A DNA stretch of 24,433 nucleotides from Symsagittifera roscoffensis (Eukaryota; Xenacoelomorpha; Acoela; Convolutidae): NCBI RefSeq assembly GCF_963678635.1, contig NW_026970734.1, positions 1 to 24,433 on the forward strand, read 5' to 3'. Under the pieces are notes generated by a model. The model was not told where the DNA came from. It saw only the letters and a list, made by a program, of their open reading frames with translations, and did not search any database. Each line of letters starts with the position of its first letter. Position 1 is the first letter of the stretch. Of this stretch, positions 1 through 10,800 are shown in pieces. A program made the position numbers and the translations under genes.

Positions 1-176
1 CTGTAACATGTGACATTCGACCAGAATGGCCAAAATGCAGTCTCTGCAGAATTCAGGATTTTAGCAGTGAACCTTCCGGATTGGCGATTTAGAACGGATA
101 AGGACGTTATTTGAACGATTAGCCAAACGGTGAAGGCTAGAAGATTCTGGAATTCTAATTTTTAAAAATTCGAATT

Positions 177-186
177 ATGACGTCAT
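177..186 (+). promoter_or_regulatory. CRE/ATF-type palindrome in LTR
   Basis: ATGACGTCAT is a perfect palindrome containing the consensus CREB/ATF site TGACGTCA. It lies early in the LTR, where U3 promoter elements are expected, and is repeated in the 3' LTR at 23870-23879. A role in transcription is inferred from the known bZIP site only. Confidence 0.45.
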
Positions 187-330
187 ATTTCTGAGAAACG
201 TCAGAGACGGCCATTTTAGCTAATATAGCAGAAAGAAACAGAACAACTTTTATCTGCGATTACGAACAGTACGAAATCGAGACTAAAAAAAAACAACAAC
301 GAACTATCGAACAGCAGAGGACGTTCCGAG

Positions 331-362
331 TTGCAACTATTGTGCTGTTACAATAGTTGCAA
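331..362 (+). other. Perfect 13-bp hairpin in LTR
   Basis: Bases 331-343 and 350-362 are perfect reverse complements (TTGCAACTATTGT / ACAATAGTTGCAA) around a 6-nt loop GCTGTT. The hairpin is repeated unchanged in the 3' LTR. A second hairpin, CCGTTGC-GA-GCAACGG, follows at 365-380. Stacked hairpins like these could form in the leader RNA if transcription starts upstream. That is inference. Confidence 0.6.
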
Positions 363-440
363 GGCCGTTGCGAGCAACGGTGAAGGGTAAAACCCAGCCT
401 TCCGAGTTATTGTGAACTGGATATTAAGAAGCTTGATTCA

Positions 441-458
441 CCGGATTCAAGAATCCGG
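441..458 (+). other. Perfect 8-bp hairpin CCGGATTC/GAATCCGG in LTR
   Basis: CCGGATTC at 441-448 and GAATCCGG at 451-458 are perfect inverted repeats separated by AA. The right arm is part of a copy of the leader motif (AATCCGGAAGGGTC, 452-465), so the same motif may be single-stranded or paired depending on context. Confidence 0.55.
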
Positions 459-943
459 AAGGGTCTCGGGACGTGGACTTTTATGAACTTATATTGAATT
501 TTAGCATCCGTCATGTCCTGACTTGAATTTAATTAAGATCTTAATTCGTTTTGACAAGAATGAGGAGCTAGAAGTAGGGGGGAAAGGGTTGATCCATCTT
601 CGATGGAGATGATGATTTTTATCTACTGAACAAAAACAATAGTAATATAATAAGTAGTAGCCCTGTTTTTAGGAGTGACCTCGTGGTCTGGGGATACAGA
701 GACCCAGCCATGAGCTCACTAATTTTGCATGTAATTCAGTTAATTTGAGCGTTCTGGTCGAAGCCGGAGAACAGTAACGTTTTTGTCAGCCTGATGTAAG
801 AAAGACCACCGAAAAGTACTGGCTTGGTAGAGACGGTGAAAAACATGCAAAGCTCTGTTTAGACGCTAGCCAGTCGTCTTAAGACTTAGTTTTGTTATCC
901 GTCGATATGTATCTTCCGGGCGAATGTTACATGTATGTTTTTA

Positions 944-958
944 TGGCGCTCCTGGGTG
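944..958 (+). other. Primer-binding site, probably tRNA-Asn
   Basis: TGGCGCTCCTGGGTG begins with TGG (complement of the CCA end) and matches the complement of the 3' end of eukaryotic tRNA-Asn. The animal tRNA-Asn form I recall gives TGGCGTCCCTGGGTG, differing at two acceptor-stem positions that commonly vary between species. It lies 12 nt after the inferred LTR end. That gap is longer than usual and is the main doubt. Confidence 0.55.
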
Positions 959-1483
959 TTATTCTTTTTTAACATCATGATCGGCAGAACCGTTAACGAG
1001 CACTCCGCGCCGAGCGGATGCTCACATTAACGCCCTTATTAGGCCTAAACCGCCGGGGCGGAAGGGTAGTTCGGAACGCGGAGGCCTTCCGGATTGCCGT
1101 GAATAGTTTTTTAACCTAGTTAAGACCGAAAATTCACAAACCAGGAAGGGTGGGGGGATCGGCCGTCCCCTCGTCCCCTGAGCGGTTGGTGACCAAAAAC
1201 ACTTAAAGATATAAGTAAAACCAAACAAAAAGTAGTATAGTACCCAAGAAAAACAAAAAACATAAAAAAATAACCGAAAAAACCAAAAACAGTAAAAAAG
1301 TAAAAAATCAGTAGAAATCATCCCCCCAGACAAGATGTGATTCAACCCCCCCGTTTGTTGTTGATAGATATATTGTTGTTACAGGCATTTATATCAGTCA
1401 GGATCGTTACGATCAATTTTGAGGCACGTTTGTGAGGCTTGTACTGTAGGGTTATTTGAGCATTTAAGCACGTTAATGATAAA

Positions 1484-1534
1484 TTGCGCTCAATCCGGAG
1501 GGGTCAGCTGATTTGCGCTCAATTCGGAAGGGTC
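1484..1534 (+). repeat. Tandem pair of a 22-nt unit carrying the leader motif
   Basis: Bases 1484-1505 and 1513-1534 are two copies of a 22-nt unit starting TTGCGCTCAAT and ending in the leader motif (CCGGAGGGGTC, then TCGGAAGGGTC), 29 nt apart. The copies differ at only two positions. They are the first internal copies after the LTR. Confidence 0.7.
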
Positions 1535-2942
1535 TTGGGTGAAGACCGATCCGGCAAGCAGTACAAGGAGCAACAAGAAGGGGCTCAACGACAACAACAA
1601 TCGACTGTTGGGTATCGTTAACAAGTTTTGTATCCCTTTTGGTACAAAAAGTAGGATAGTAATCTGTGGGGGGCTCGACAGTGCTGCACTGTAGTGACCC
1701 TTCACCGAACTGCGAACATCCGAGTTAAGCACCTTAATTCGGAGATTAAACAAACCCGGAGGGGTATAGTATTACTAATATTATTACTTATATAGCCTAT
1801 ATTAATAGTCTTATATCATTTTTCAGTGGAAAAACAACGAAAACAGACCGGTTTTTAGGGTCAAAATAGCGATATTTTGATCCCCCCACAAGTCGCGATT
1901 TTTGAGATATCGATATTTTTTGAAACGGAAAAAAGCGCTAAGTTAGTGTGTTACATCGTAACTGCACTACTGTAACAAGTAGAACCGGTTAACTTTAGTT
2001 CGGAAGTGGTTGGAACTAGTTTGGTACAAAAAACCAAATTTTCCCAATTTTTGATAGTAAGAAACACTAAAAATTTAGAAAATTTTTTGAAATTTTTGAG
2101 GTAGGACAGTAAAAATAGTTGTTCGGACAACACGTCCACTAGTGAATCTACAAGTCTTAAAATCCGCTACCCGAAAGCCTTCCGGGTTGCAGAGAAATCG
2201 AACATAACGTGTTTGATTTGGTGGATTCATCAATCCGGAGGGGTCCAGGTAGCATAGTTTTTCGCAAATTTTTTCTACAATAGCGTTTTAGATCGGGTCT
2301 TTTGCATTGAACTAGAAGAGTATAGGCCTTCTGAGCTCGGATCAATAATTTTTAGGTCGAAAGGACCAGATTTGCGGAAAAAGTTAGGCGGAACCTATAA
2401 GAGAGAAAATTTTTTGAGTTCGGAAAAAAGACGTTTTGGTTAATAACTTTGGAACTACTGATCATATCGAGTTGATCTTGGTACCAATAGATCAGAAATT
2501 AGCTGAGCTTACTAATAGGATCAGAAATTTTTCGGGAAAGCGAGAAAGAAAATTTTTTGAGATTGTTTTTAGCAAACTACACAAATCCAGAGGGGTACAC
2601 CCTTCACGTTTTATAAATTTTTCTGAAAAACCCTTATACCCCTACCAAAAGTTGATAGCGATTGAACTAAGTAACTTAAGACAGTTCTAGACTAAAAGGG
2701 AGGGCTGAAGGCACAAGACAACCATAATAGAGTCGAAATTAGGCAAGTGAGAAGACCCTTCACCGTTAGTGTGAATTGTCAAATAAGTGCCTTAACTTCA
2801 ACCCGGAGGGGTCTAGGAAAGGACCCTATACCCTTCCCAGTTAATTCAAAGAGCATAATAGCAACGCAGAACGTATCCGGAGGGGTATAAGCTGAAATTA
2901 AGAAAACTACAAAAAGCTACTTTGACAGAGCTAAGGGCTCCG

Positions 2943-3145
2943 AAGTCAGAGGGGTCCGAATCCGGAGGGGTCTACTTTCCACAAAACCGGAGGGGTCCGA
3001 ATCCGGAAGGGTCTTATAGTCGCTAATTCGGAGGGGTCCAAATCCGGAGGGGTCTACTATTAACTAACTCGGAGGGGTCCCAATCCGGAGGGGTCTATAT
3101 TCTGACAGTCCGGAAGGGTCCTATTTGTGCCAATCCGGAGGGGTA
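2943..3145 (+). repeat. Phased array of ten 14-nt motifs (AATCCGGAGGGGTC), 16/25-nt spacing
   Basis: Copies start at 2943, 2959, 2984, 3000, 3025, 3041, 3066, 3082, 3107 and 3132, so the spacings are 16, 25, 16, 25, 16, 25, 16, 25, 25. This is a 41-nt period made of motif pairs. The cores vary only at a few positions (AATCCGG/AATTCGG/AACTCGG/AAACCGG, then AGGGGTC or AAGGGTC; the first copy is AAGTCAGAGGGGTC). The 11-nt segments between pairs are mostly unlike one another. Constant spacing with conserved cores suggests binding or RNA-structure units. The function is unknown. Confidence 0.9.
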
Positions 3146-3937
3146 TTATTTTATTAAGGACTTAGGTAAACGAAAGAAAGACTAAAGAGCGAGAGGTATT
3201 AGGTTATTAATACACAGGCTAGGTATCAGTGACTGCACTGGTAACTTGCCTCTCAAAAAGAACCAGACTAATACAAAACAGGTCCGAACTCGGATATTCG
3301 CGACACTAAGTCTAAATTGCGCGTCTAAATTAAAAAGAGCGTGACTCATTGGTGTGGATTGAAACATAATACGTTTTTGGGGAAAGTGACTGCCCTGAGG
3401 ATTTTAGTAGGTCTAGCTCGGGCAGTCCGAAGGCAGATAGGTAACACAGTACTCGGTGGGTGCAATAGACGCCCACTTGAGAAAATAACTGCCTTCAAAG
3501 TTTTGTCTGTTTGGTGCAGCACCAAGCAGGGAAAGCTTTTTCTTTAGAAGACAAGTTCGACTATTGTACTGCAACCGACTAAGAGTACAAGACACATACG
3601 TTTTTTTTTTTTGATATATACATTCATATTGTGTCAATATATAATTCTTGTTTTTGATTTTAAATCAACCTAAACTGTGCTTGATTGGGTAGTGACTACA
3701 CTATCTTTTAAATTGACTGATAACATCATATTGTGCTAGTTTCCAGATCTTTGGACCGATAATCGGCTAGTGTGAATAAATTTTATACAAACTGTACTCT
3801 GACAACATACAGGGATTCGTGGTCACTATTTAATAGAATCTGGTGAAATTTATTGTGTGTCATTATTTTTGTTAATAAAACTATAAGGTCTCTAGCAATT
3901 GAGTCAAGAGTAGGCATAGGAAAGTGACAAATAAAGA

Positions 3938-4639
3938 ATGAGTTTAGACAAGTCAAGGATACCAAAACGAGGTAATAGCTCTAGGAAATTCATACCTGAA
4001 AAGCAAAGAAAAACGATGACCGATCCTTTTGTGGATTGGATCAAGCGAACCCGGTCCGATAAAGAGGGGACGGTTTCAGGCAGAATGGTTGAAACGAGAA
4101 GTCAAAAGACCTCAGAAGAGCGAAGAGAACTGTTAGAAGTGGAGGTCAATACGGACCACACCATGAATGACAACCAGGAAGTAAATGAACTGGAAGGGAG
4201 AGGCAGAAGGCTGGCGAGTGAATCTACCCCGGTAGAACAAGGCCAAGATTTTGCCACTTCCACCGGGACATTGGATCGAGAGGAGATGTCGGAACTGTCC
4301 GACATCTCAACTGAAGTAACGGCAACTAGAAGATCTCCGACAGACAACACTATGATGGCAGGCGGAACGGGGAAACAAACAACGTCATCATCATTCTCAG
4401 AAAGAATGAAGAACACCTTCGGAAACATCTTTCCATTCAGCATGGGAGGAGGAGCAGGAAATGACGGTGAATCCCAAGAGGAAGAGGATGAAGAAGAGCA
4501 AGGGGACTTTGGATCTCAGGTCAGCCTCAACAGTTCGATCCAGGAGAACGAGGCATACGTCGGAGGAGAGACTGGAACCATGGACAAATTTGGTGTAGTG
4601 ACAACGATAAGCAAAGAGGCAAACACACCAGGCCAGTGA
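3938..4639 (+). CDS. Hypothetical 233-aa protein upstream of and in frame with Gag-Pol
   Basis: The ATG at 3938 has A at -3 and an in-frame TAA just upstream (3932-3934), so the start is well placed. The product is hydrophilic and low in complexity: a basic N-terminus (KSRIPKRGNSSRK), a middle rich in Ser/Thr/Glu, and an acidic run (EEEDEEEQ) near residue 190. No known domain, signal peptide or membrane segment is seen. It ends at TGA 4637-4639, and the same frame then stays open without another stop to 13540. It may therefore be an N-terminal extension of Gag-Pol made by stop readthrough, or a separate accessory protein. The intact length in a young copy argues that it is real. Confidence 0.65.
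   Translation: MSLDKSRIPKRGNSSRKFIPEKQRKTMTDPFVDWIKRTRSDKEGTVSGRMVETRSQKTSEERRELLEVEVNTDHTMNDNQEVNELEGRGRRLASESTPVEQGQDFATSTGTLDREEMSELSDISTEVTATRRSPTDNTMMAGGTGKQTTSSSFSERMKNTFGNIFPFSMGGGAGNDGESQEEEDEEEQGDFGSQVSLNSSIQENEAYVGGETGTMDKFGVVTTISKEANTPGQ
4637..4639 (+). other. Single in-frame TGA between upstream ORF and Gag-Pol
   Basis: The frame opened at 3938 meets one stop, CAG TGA AAA, and then continues through 60 open codons to GTG 4820, ATG 4832 and the Gag-Pol reading frame. It could be programmed readthrough, a genuine terminator followed by re-initiation, or a recent nonsense change in this copy. The sequence alone cannot decide. The other three main ORFs here also end in TGA, so TGA is probably a normal stop in this host. 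Confidence 0.6.
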
Positions 4640-4831
4640 AAAGACTTCGCGATTAGGACAAGTTCAGAGCCACAAACTGGAGAGAGTAGAACCAGAGGGC
4701 TAGGCAACGCGTTAGCGGATCCTGAAATAGATAATGATAAAACGTCAAGACAGAGAGCCAAGGCCCGGATCTCTACCAGCACGAAGCTACCTGGGACCGA
4801 CAGAGTTACACCACCACTAGTGACGCCACTC

Positions 4832-7800
4832 ATGGATAACGGGGCAGCACTAGAGGAAGCCTTAAACAACATAGTGGGCAGTTTAGGAGAACAAAATGAA
4901 CAGATGTCGATAAGGATGAGTGAACTGGAAAGAGCAGTTCACATTGAAAGAGAAAGTCTGCGGGAAGAAATAAACCGCAACAGACAAGAAGTTGGCAGAA
5001 GCGAAAAACGCTTGAAAGAAAGAACAGACGAACATATGACGAGGAACTTGTCGCGAATGACAAGAGAGGCGGAACAGAGGGAGTTACGCTTAAGAGCCGA
5101 CATGGAGAAGTTAAGAATTCAGCAAGAGCAGTCTCTTGGGTCTCTTGACACAAAGATAGACGCGATGATGGAGAGGCGAACGCAGGCTATCATGGATAGG
5201 TTGGACGGGCTACTAAGCAGCAAGAGTGGACCAAAAGAAGGAGAGCCGAACTCGGGAGGTCCCAACAGGGAACCGAGGGTGAACTTCAATGAACATCAAA
5301 GGAGGAAGACAAATGGATCCACTAGAGGCAGGGGCAGTTCATCAGGCTATGCCACAAGGGGTAATACAGCATGGGGCCCGAACAGTAGAGCAAGTTCGAC
5401 GGGGAACAGACAAACCTCGAACGAACGACCAACGCAAAGCACACATGCGACCGGGAGAAGCGATTCTGGCAACATGGGGCATACAAGCCCGAGGAGGAGT
5501 CACATGGGCCAAGCGGGAAACGCTCATGGTGATTCGGATTGTAGGGATGCACCGCACACAGAGCCTTCGACAAGGTGTGAGGACACTCAGGCGGGACACT
5601 CAAGGGATGCTACGGCAATGGCCACAGCATTTGAACCCCTGAACAGGTCTTTGGAGACATTCCTGACGCGGTTATCTAGAACCAATGAACGCAGTGAAAA
5701 GTCCAGAAGAGTCTTTAAGAAACCAAGATGCTACAAAGACGAATCTGATGGCTGTATAGATACCTGGATAGAGGTAATGAAGCTGCATTTCGAGGAAGAA
5801 GACTTGTCTGAGAGACAGGAATGCAGCGCGCTCACCAGCAACTTAGAAGGGACAGCCCTGAACTGTGTCATGGCCAAGAAACAGTATCAACGTGACACTG
5901 CTGAGAAAATCTTCGAAATTTTATTAAACCGTTTCGGATCAGGGGTGCAGGGGCACCAGGCGATGATGCGCTTCGAGAAACGGAGGCAGCGGGAAGATGA
6001 AATTATAGACAAGTTTCTCGATGATTTGGAAATGCTGAGAAGACGCAGCCAACCGGATGAGTCAAACCGAAGGATGAACCTGGTCGTAGCCTCAAAATTC
6101 ATCGATGGTGTGAAAAACGATGAACTTCGTACGATGCTAGCAACGCATTACACACCACTATCAACTAATGCGCCAACACCGGAGGAGTTGAGACTCAAAT
6201 CGAAAGAGTATCTATTGCTGAAACCTCCTTCGAGATCTGGATATTACAAGAACAATTATGGCAATTTTAACAACGGACCAGCGAACCAAGGGAACAATTG
6301 GTACAAACCGAGGGACGATATGGACAAGAGACGCTCTTGTGCTAATTGTAGTTCAACAGACCATCATGTGTCAGCATGCCCAGCTTATAAACAAGGCATG
6401 AAAGCAATAGGCTTTAGCCTCGAGGACGAAGATGCGTCAGAGTTGGAACATGAGGATTTCATGAGAGGTGTAATTGCGAAATTCGGCCCGAGGTGTTTCT
6501 TTTTCAACTTGGAAGGTCATTTTAAATCAGACTGTCCACAATTCTGGGATGCAGTGGCAGACATCAAGCATCCAAGGCATGAAGAAGCTTTATCAGGAGT
6601 GAAAGCAAGCAAGGCTCGACTTTTAAACGAAGCAGAGGCACGCAGGAAGGACAAACCTCAAGAGCTGGCGGCAAAGAAAATGCAAGCGGTAACAGGAGAA
6701 GCACGTGAACCGGAACCAGCAACTGCGGCCGATGACTTCAAGATCGATTATAAGGCAGCCGCAAAGGATGCTCTAAATAGAGTACAGCAGGAATTGGTGA
6801 CGATAGAGATCGAACAAAAAGTGAAACTTGAACTGGAAAATGAAAAGCTTCAGGAGCAACTGAATACCTTCGAGGCAACGGAGTTCGAGGAGACGAAAAC
6901 ACCAAGCAGTTTAAATATGAAACTTAAAGTGATCTCCGGTAAGAGGTTCGGCATGGCGCCGCAAGGAAAGAAGATACAGTCGATAATCTCAGTGGCTGGA
7001 CACCAGGTAATAAGAAATTTGAGTGAACCATCAGAGTTCACTTTAATGCATTTGGACACATATGCAGATTATCTGAGGCAGGTGGAGCCACGCACTGAGT
7101 CGAGAGCTGTGCGAGCACTACTAACGACGGGTGGCCCTCGCATAAAGAAACTTCATGGACGCTACTTGGAGGTCTATGGGCCGTATCAAATAATGCTGAA
7201 CGTGGATGGAATCAGCATCTACACCAGGACTTACATAACAACAGATGATGACCAAATGGGGCAGATCTATTTGGGTGAAGAGGAACTCAAAGTCCGCAGG
7301 ATAGGCCATGACGCCATGATGGAACAAGACGCGGTACATATTGGATATGAAGCAGATGTGACAGCACACCTGCTTGACACCAACGGAACAAAAATCGGAG
7401 TCACAGGGCTTCTGGACACAGGCGCGGTGGTGAGTGTGATGCCGATAAAAACCTGGGAGAGAATGGGCTTCACGCGGGAAGATCTGATTCCTACGAATCT
7501 CCGACTAGCCGCTGCAAATCGAGGAGCTATCTACGTAGCCGGAAGAACACCGGTGACGGTCCTTCACATGGGAGGACGGAACCTTTGGATGAGCTTCCTG
7601 GTGGTAGAGAATCTGGACGACGCCGACCAATTCATCTTGGGCAGAGATTTTGTCAGGAATTTTGACGTGATGATTGACTTGAACAACGGTCTAATACGGA
7701 TTAGAAACCCGGACCGAAAGTATGTTAAGAGACCAATTAATAGGATAATAACAGATGAAAATAAGGTACCAGTTTTTTTGGATAGAAAAGTAAAGTTACA

Positions 7801-10800
7801 ACCAGGACAAGCTGTAGTAGCAATTTTTAGAATGAGAAATTTAAATTCGTTAAGTGATAGCAAACAGGTTTGCTTAGTACCGAATCCAAATAGTCAGAGT
7901 TCGGTGATTTTAGGCCGGAGCTTCTCGGTAACGCGAAACGGACTGTGTGTCAGTGTGTTGTTGAACACACTGGACACCACGGTTTCAATCCAGCGTGGAA
8001 AGAAGCTTGGTTACGCATTGCCGATGAGGACCGACTATGAAGAGACACAAAACTTGAAGAAATATAGTGTGAAAGACTGTCCTTATCATGCAAATAAAGA
8101 TAAAATTTTAAAGAGGATTGATGAATTAAAATCTATTCATAAATTGTTTTCAATGAAATCCGAAACGGACGACGGCTTATCAAGCTGCTCGAATTTTCCG
8201 GAACGCCCCTCGTCATATGAACTAGATTCTGACAAACCGGTTTTGCCAGAAATAGAACATTTAAAAGGAAAAATAGGTGAGGGAGATTTTGAAAAATTGC
8301 GGGACCTCCTAAATCGGAACGCCGAGGTATTTTCAAAACATAAGGCGGACATCGGTTGCTGTAATTTCGTCGAACACGAAATCGAACTAGAAGAGGGTGC
8401 CGTTCCCCATAGGGAAGGCGCAAGGCGAATGACGCCACATAAATCGGAAGCGTGCCGAGCGGAAATAGAAATGTTGCTTGAATACGACATGATAGAACCC
8501 TCGAAATCACCATGGGCTTGCGGAGTAGTAATGGCGAAAAAGAAAGGGGGGCAGCCTAGATTTTGTTGCGACTTTCGTTACTTGAACGCGGTAACGATTA
8601 AAGATGCGTACCCGATACCGCGAATAGACGAGAGCCTATCCAAACTTGGTGATGCAAAGTTCTTCACCACATTGGACTTGGGTTCTGCCTTCTGGCAGGT
8701 TCCTCTGCGAAAGAAGGACAGGGAGAAAACCGGATTCGCGTGCGAATTGGGGTTGTACCAGTGGAAGAGGATGCCCTTCGGCTTGTGCAATGCAACAGCA
8801 ACCTTTCAAAGGCTGATGGCTCAGGCTTTGACAGGAGTGACCAAAAAGTACGGGAATCTCTTGATGTGCTACGTGGATGACGTAGTCATAGCGACACCAA
8901 CCCTGGAGGATCACATTGATCGACTCGATGAGGTCTTCGGATGTATGAAAAGAGCAGGCTTGAAATGCAAACCATCGAAATGTGAAATCCTTAGGGATTC
9001 GATCAAGTACCTGGGAAGAATGGTGGACCGGCATGGTGTGAGGCCAGATCCAGAAGCAGTAGAGGCTGTGCTGACATGGAAAGCTCCTAGAACGGACACA
9101 CAGCTCATGAGCTTCCTAGGGTTTGCCAATTACTACCGAGAATTCATAAAAGGATACGCGGACAAGGTGTACCCGATGCAGAAGCTGATGCGCAACAAAG
9201 GGAAAAAGTTCGAATGGAACGATGAGGCACAAGTTGCTTTCGAGAACATAAAGCGGGAACTGTGCGAAGCGCCAGTGCTGGGCATGCCTACAGAAAAGGG
9301 CATGTATGTTCTTGACACAGACGCATCGGTGGTGGCCATCTCAGGAATATTGCATCAAGAGCAAGAATGGAACGGAGGAACAGTTCTCCGTCCCATTGCA
9401 TACGGCAGCAAGGTCCTGAGTGACACAGAGATGAAATATGGCGCACCAAAAGCAGAAATGTTTGCAGTAGTTACCTTCGTGGAGAAGTACCGTGCATACT
9501 TGGGGAGCGCTCCCTTCAAGTTACGCGTGGACAACAGAGCGTTATCCTGGTTGAAGACCTACTCGATGGATCAGAGTTATATTGGTAGATGGATAGTCAG
9601 ATTGGATGGCTACCATATGATAATCGAACATAGGATGCGTGATAAACATCAGAATGCTGACAGTCTCAGCAAGAAAACTGAGTTCTATGAAAGATTGGAG
9701 CAGAAGCAGGCCAATCAGGCGGAAGTAAAGGAGGGATTCTCGTTTCTGGACAAAGAAACTTATGAAGCGCTTCCCTTAACGAGATGGTTGGATAAGTCTG
9801 GACATCCAATTCCAGGGCATCCTGAGTTACCTGTAGATAAAGCAGCTGAGATAAAGATCCTGTCCAAGGAGGATCCAGTCCCCTTAGATTTGTTGCTGCG
9901 CTCGAACCTGGTCCAGCAAGAACTCTCTCGCATGAATATAAACAGCCTCTCATTATTGGATAAAACGGTGCAAGTCACACCACAAGTAATGCGGATGCTG
10001 GGTGGATTGTTAGAAAGAGAAGTGACCAGAGATGACCCCGAGTGGACAGCAGCAGTGGCATCGCTAACAGTCAGTAAGAAAGTGAAGATCATGCCGTCCA
10101 GACAACAGCACGAAGAGAACAAGAGGGATTGTAGGACAATAGTTCAGCAACTAGTATCCTCAATACCCCAAGAGATTTTAACCAGTACTTCCTACGGACA
10201 GAAAGGACGGGAGAGCGGCAAGCAAAAGAAAACTGTCACCTTTGTAGACCGGGATAAAGAGGGTGGAGTTGTAAAACAAAATCTGCTGCAAGACTATTTG
10301 TCCGGGGAGAAGGATAAGGAGAAAAACCAGCGATCACAAGATCAACACCCGGGACAAGGAAATTTGTCCGGGGAGTCCGAGATAGACGAGAAAATTCCTG
10401 ATGAGAAACAGAACCTAGAGAACAAAGTTTTGTCCGGGGAGTTCAGATGGATGCGAAGGAAATACGGACATGATCTGGAGGAGCGTGCAGTCTCCAGCAC
10501 AACACCTTCGACGGATGATAAGTCAGAAAGCTCGAGAATGAACACCTATTCAGACAGGGATTCGACCTCGGGATCAGAACTGTCAGAACTGGCGATACAC
10601 ACGCTACTAGTGGAAACTCGGGCGAGAAACCTGGACAGAGAGGTGTACCAGGATCCTGACAGTGATCGCTACCTAATACCAAGCGAAAGAGTCTTTGACA
10701 ACGCAGCGGATGACTTAGAAACGATAGCGGTATCGAAACGTTCGATAAGCCTGTTGCCACAGAAAGAGGTAGTCAGGACTGATCTTCAGCCGTTTCAACA

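Larger units (their letters stand above)
9..931 (+). repeat. 5' long terminal repeat
   Basis: The start is fixed by the repeat at 23702: both copies share ATGTGACATTCG, and the bases before it differ. The far end is inferred, because the second copy is cut at the equivalent of base 741. At 921-931 CGAATGTTACA is the reverse complement of the start (TGTGACATTCG) with one mismatch. This gives a TG...CA LTR with 11-bp inverted ends (12 if one more A/T is counted on each side), followed 12 nt later by a primer-binding site. The LTR contains a CRE palindrome (177-186), a 14-bp AT palindrome (about 156-169), three perfect hairpins (331-458), and one forward and two inverted copies of the leader motif. 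A TATA-like TATAATAAG lies at 646-654. I saw no AATAAA. Confidence 0.85.
932..3937 (+). other. Long noncoding leader (about 3.0 kb)
   Basis: No convincing protein-coding frame is visible. It begins with the primer-binding site. An A-rich tract lies at about 1186-1320 and an 11-12 nt T-run at about 3601. Copies of a 14-nt motif close to AATCCGGAGGGGTC lie at 1492, 1521, 1753, 2232, 2800 and 2874, with a degenerate copy at 2584, before the dense array at 2943-3145. Inverted copies (CCTTCCGGATT type) lie at 1085 and 2178. ACCCTTCACCGTT at 2755-2767 is the exact reverse complement of 376-388 in the LTR. A small hairpin TTGGTGC-A-GCACCAA lies near 3520. The region probably serves as RNA leader/packaging and control sequence. 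Confidence 0.7.

Noticed and set aside
796-801. GTAAGA as a splice donor in the LTR
   Set aside because: It matches the donor consensus, but such hexamers are common and no matching acceptor or RNA evidence is available.
1022-1345. 107-codon minus-strand ORF in the leader
   Set aside because: It is a translation of an A-rich noncoding tract giving a Phe-rich, low-complexity product, with no support.
2943-3145. CRISPR array
   Set aside because: Units are 14 nt with 2- and 11-nt gaps, inside an LTR element leader of a eukaryote. No cas genes are present.
4820-4831. GTG at 4820 as start of Gag-Pol
   Set aside because: The element is eukaryotic; the first ATG in this open frame is at 4832. The frame is open back to 4640, so the true N-terminus could also come from readthrough.
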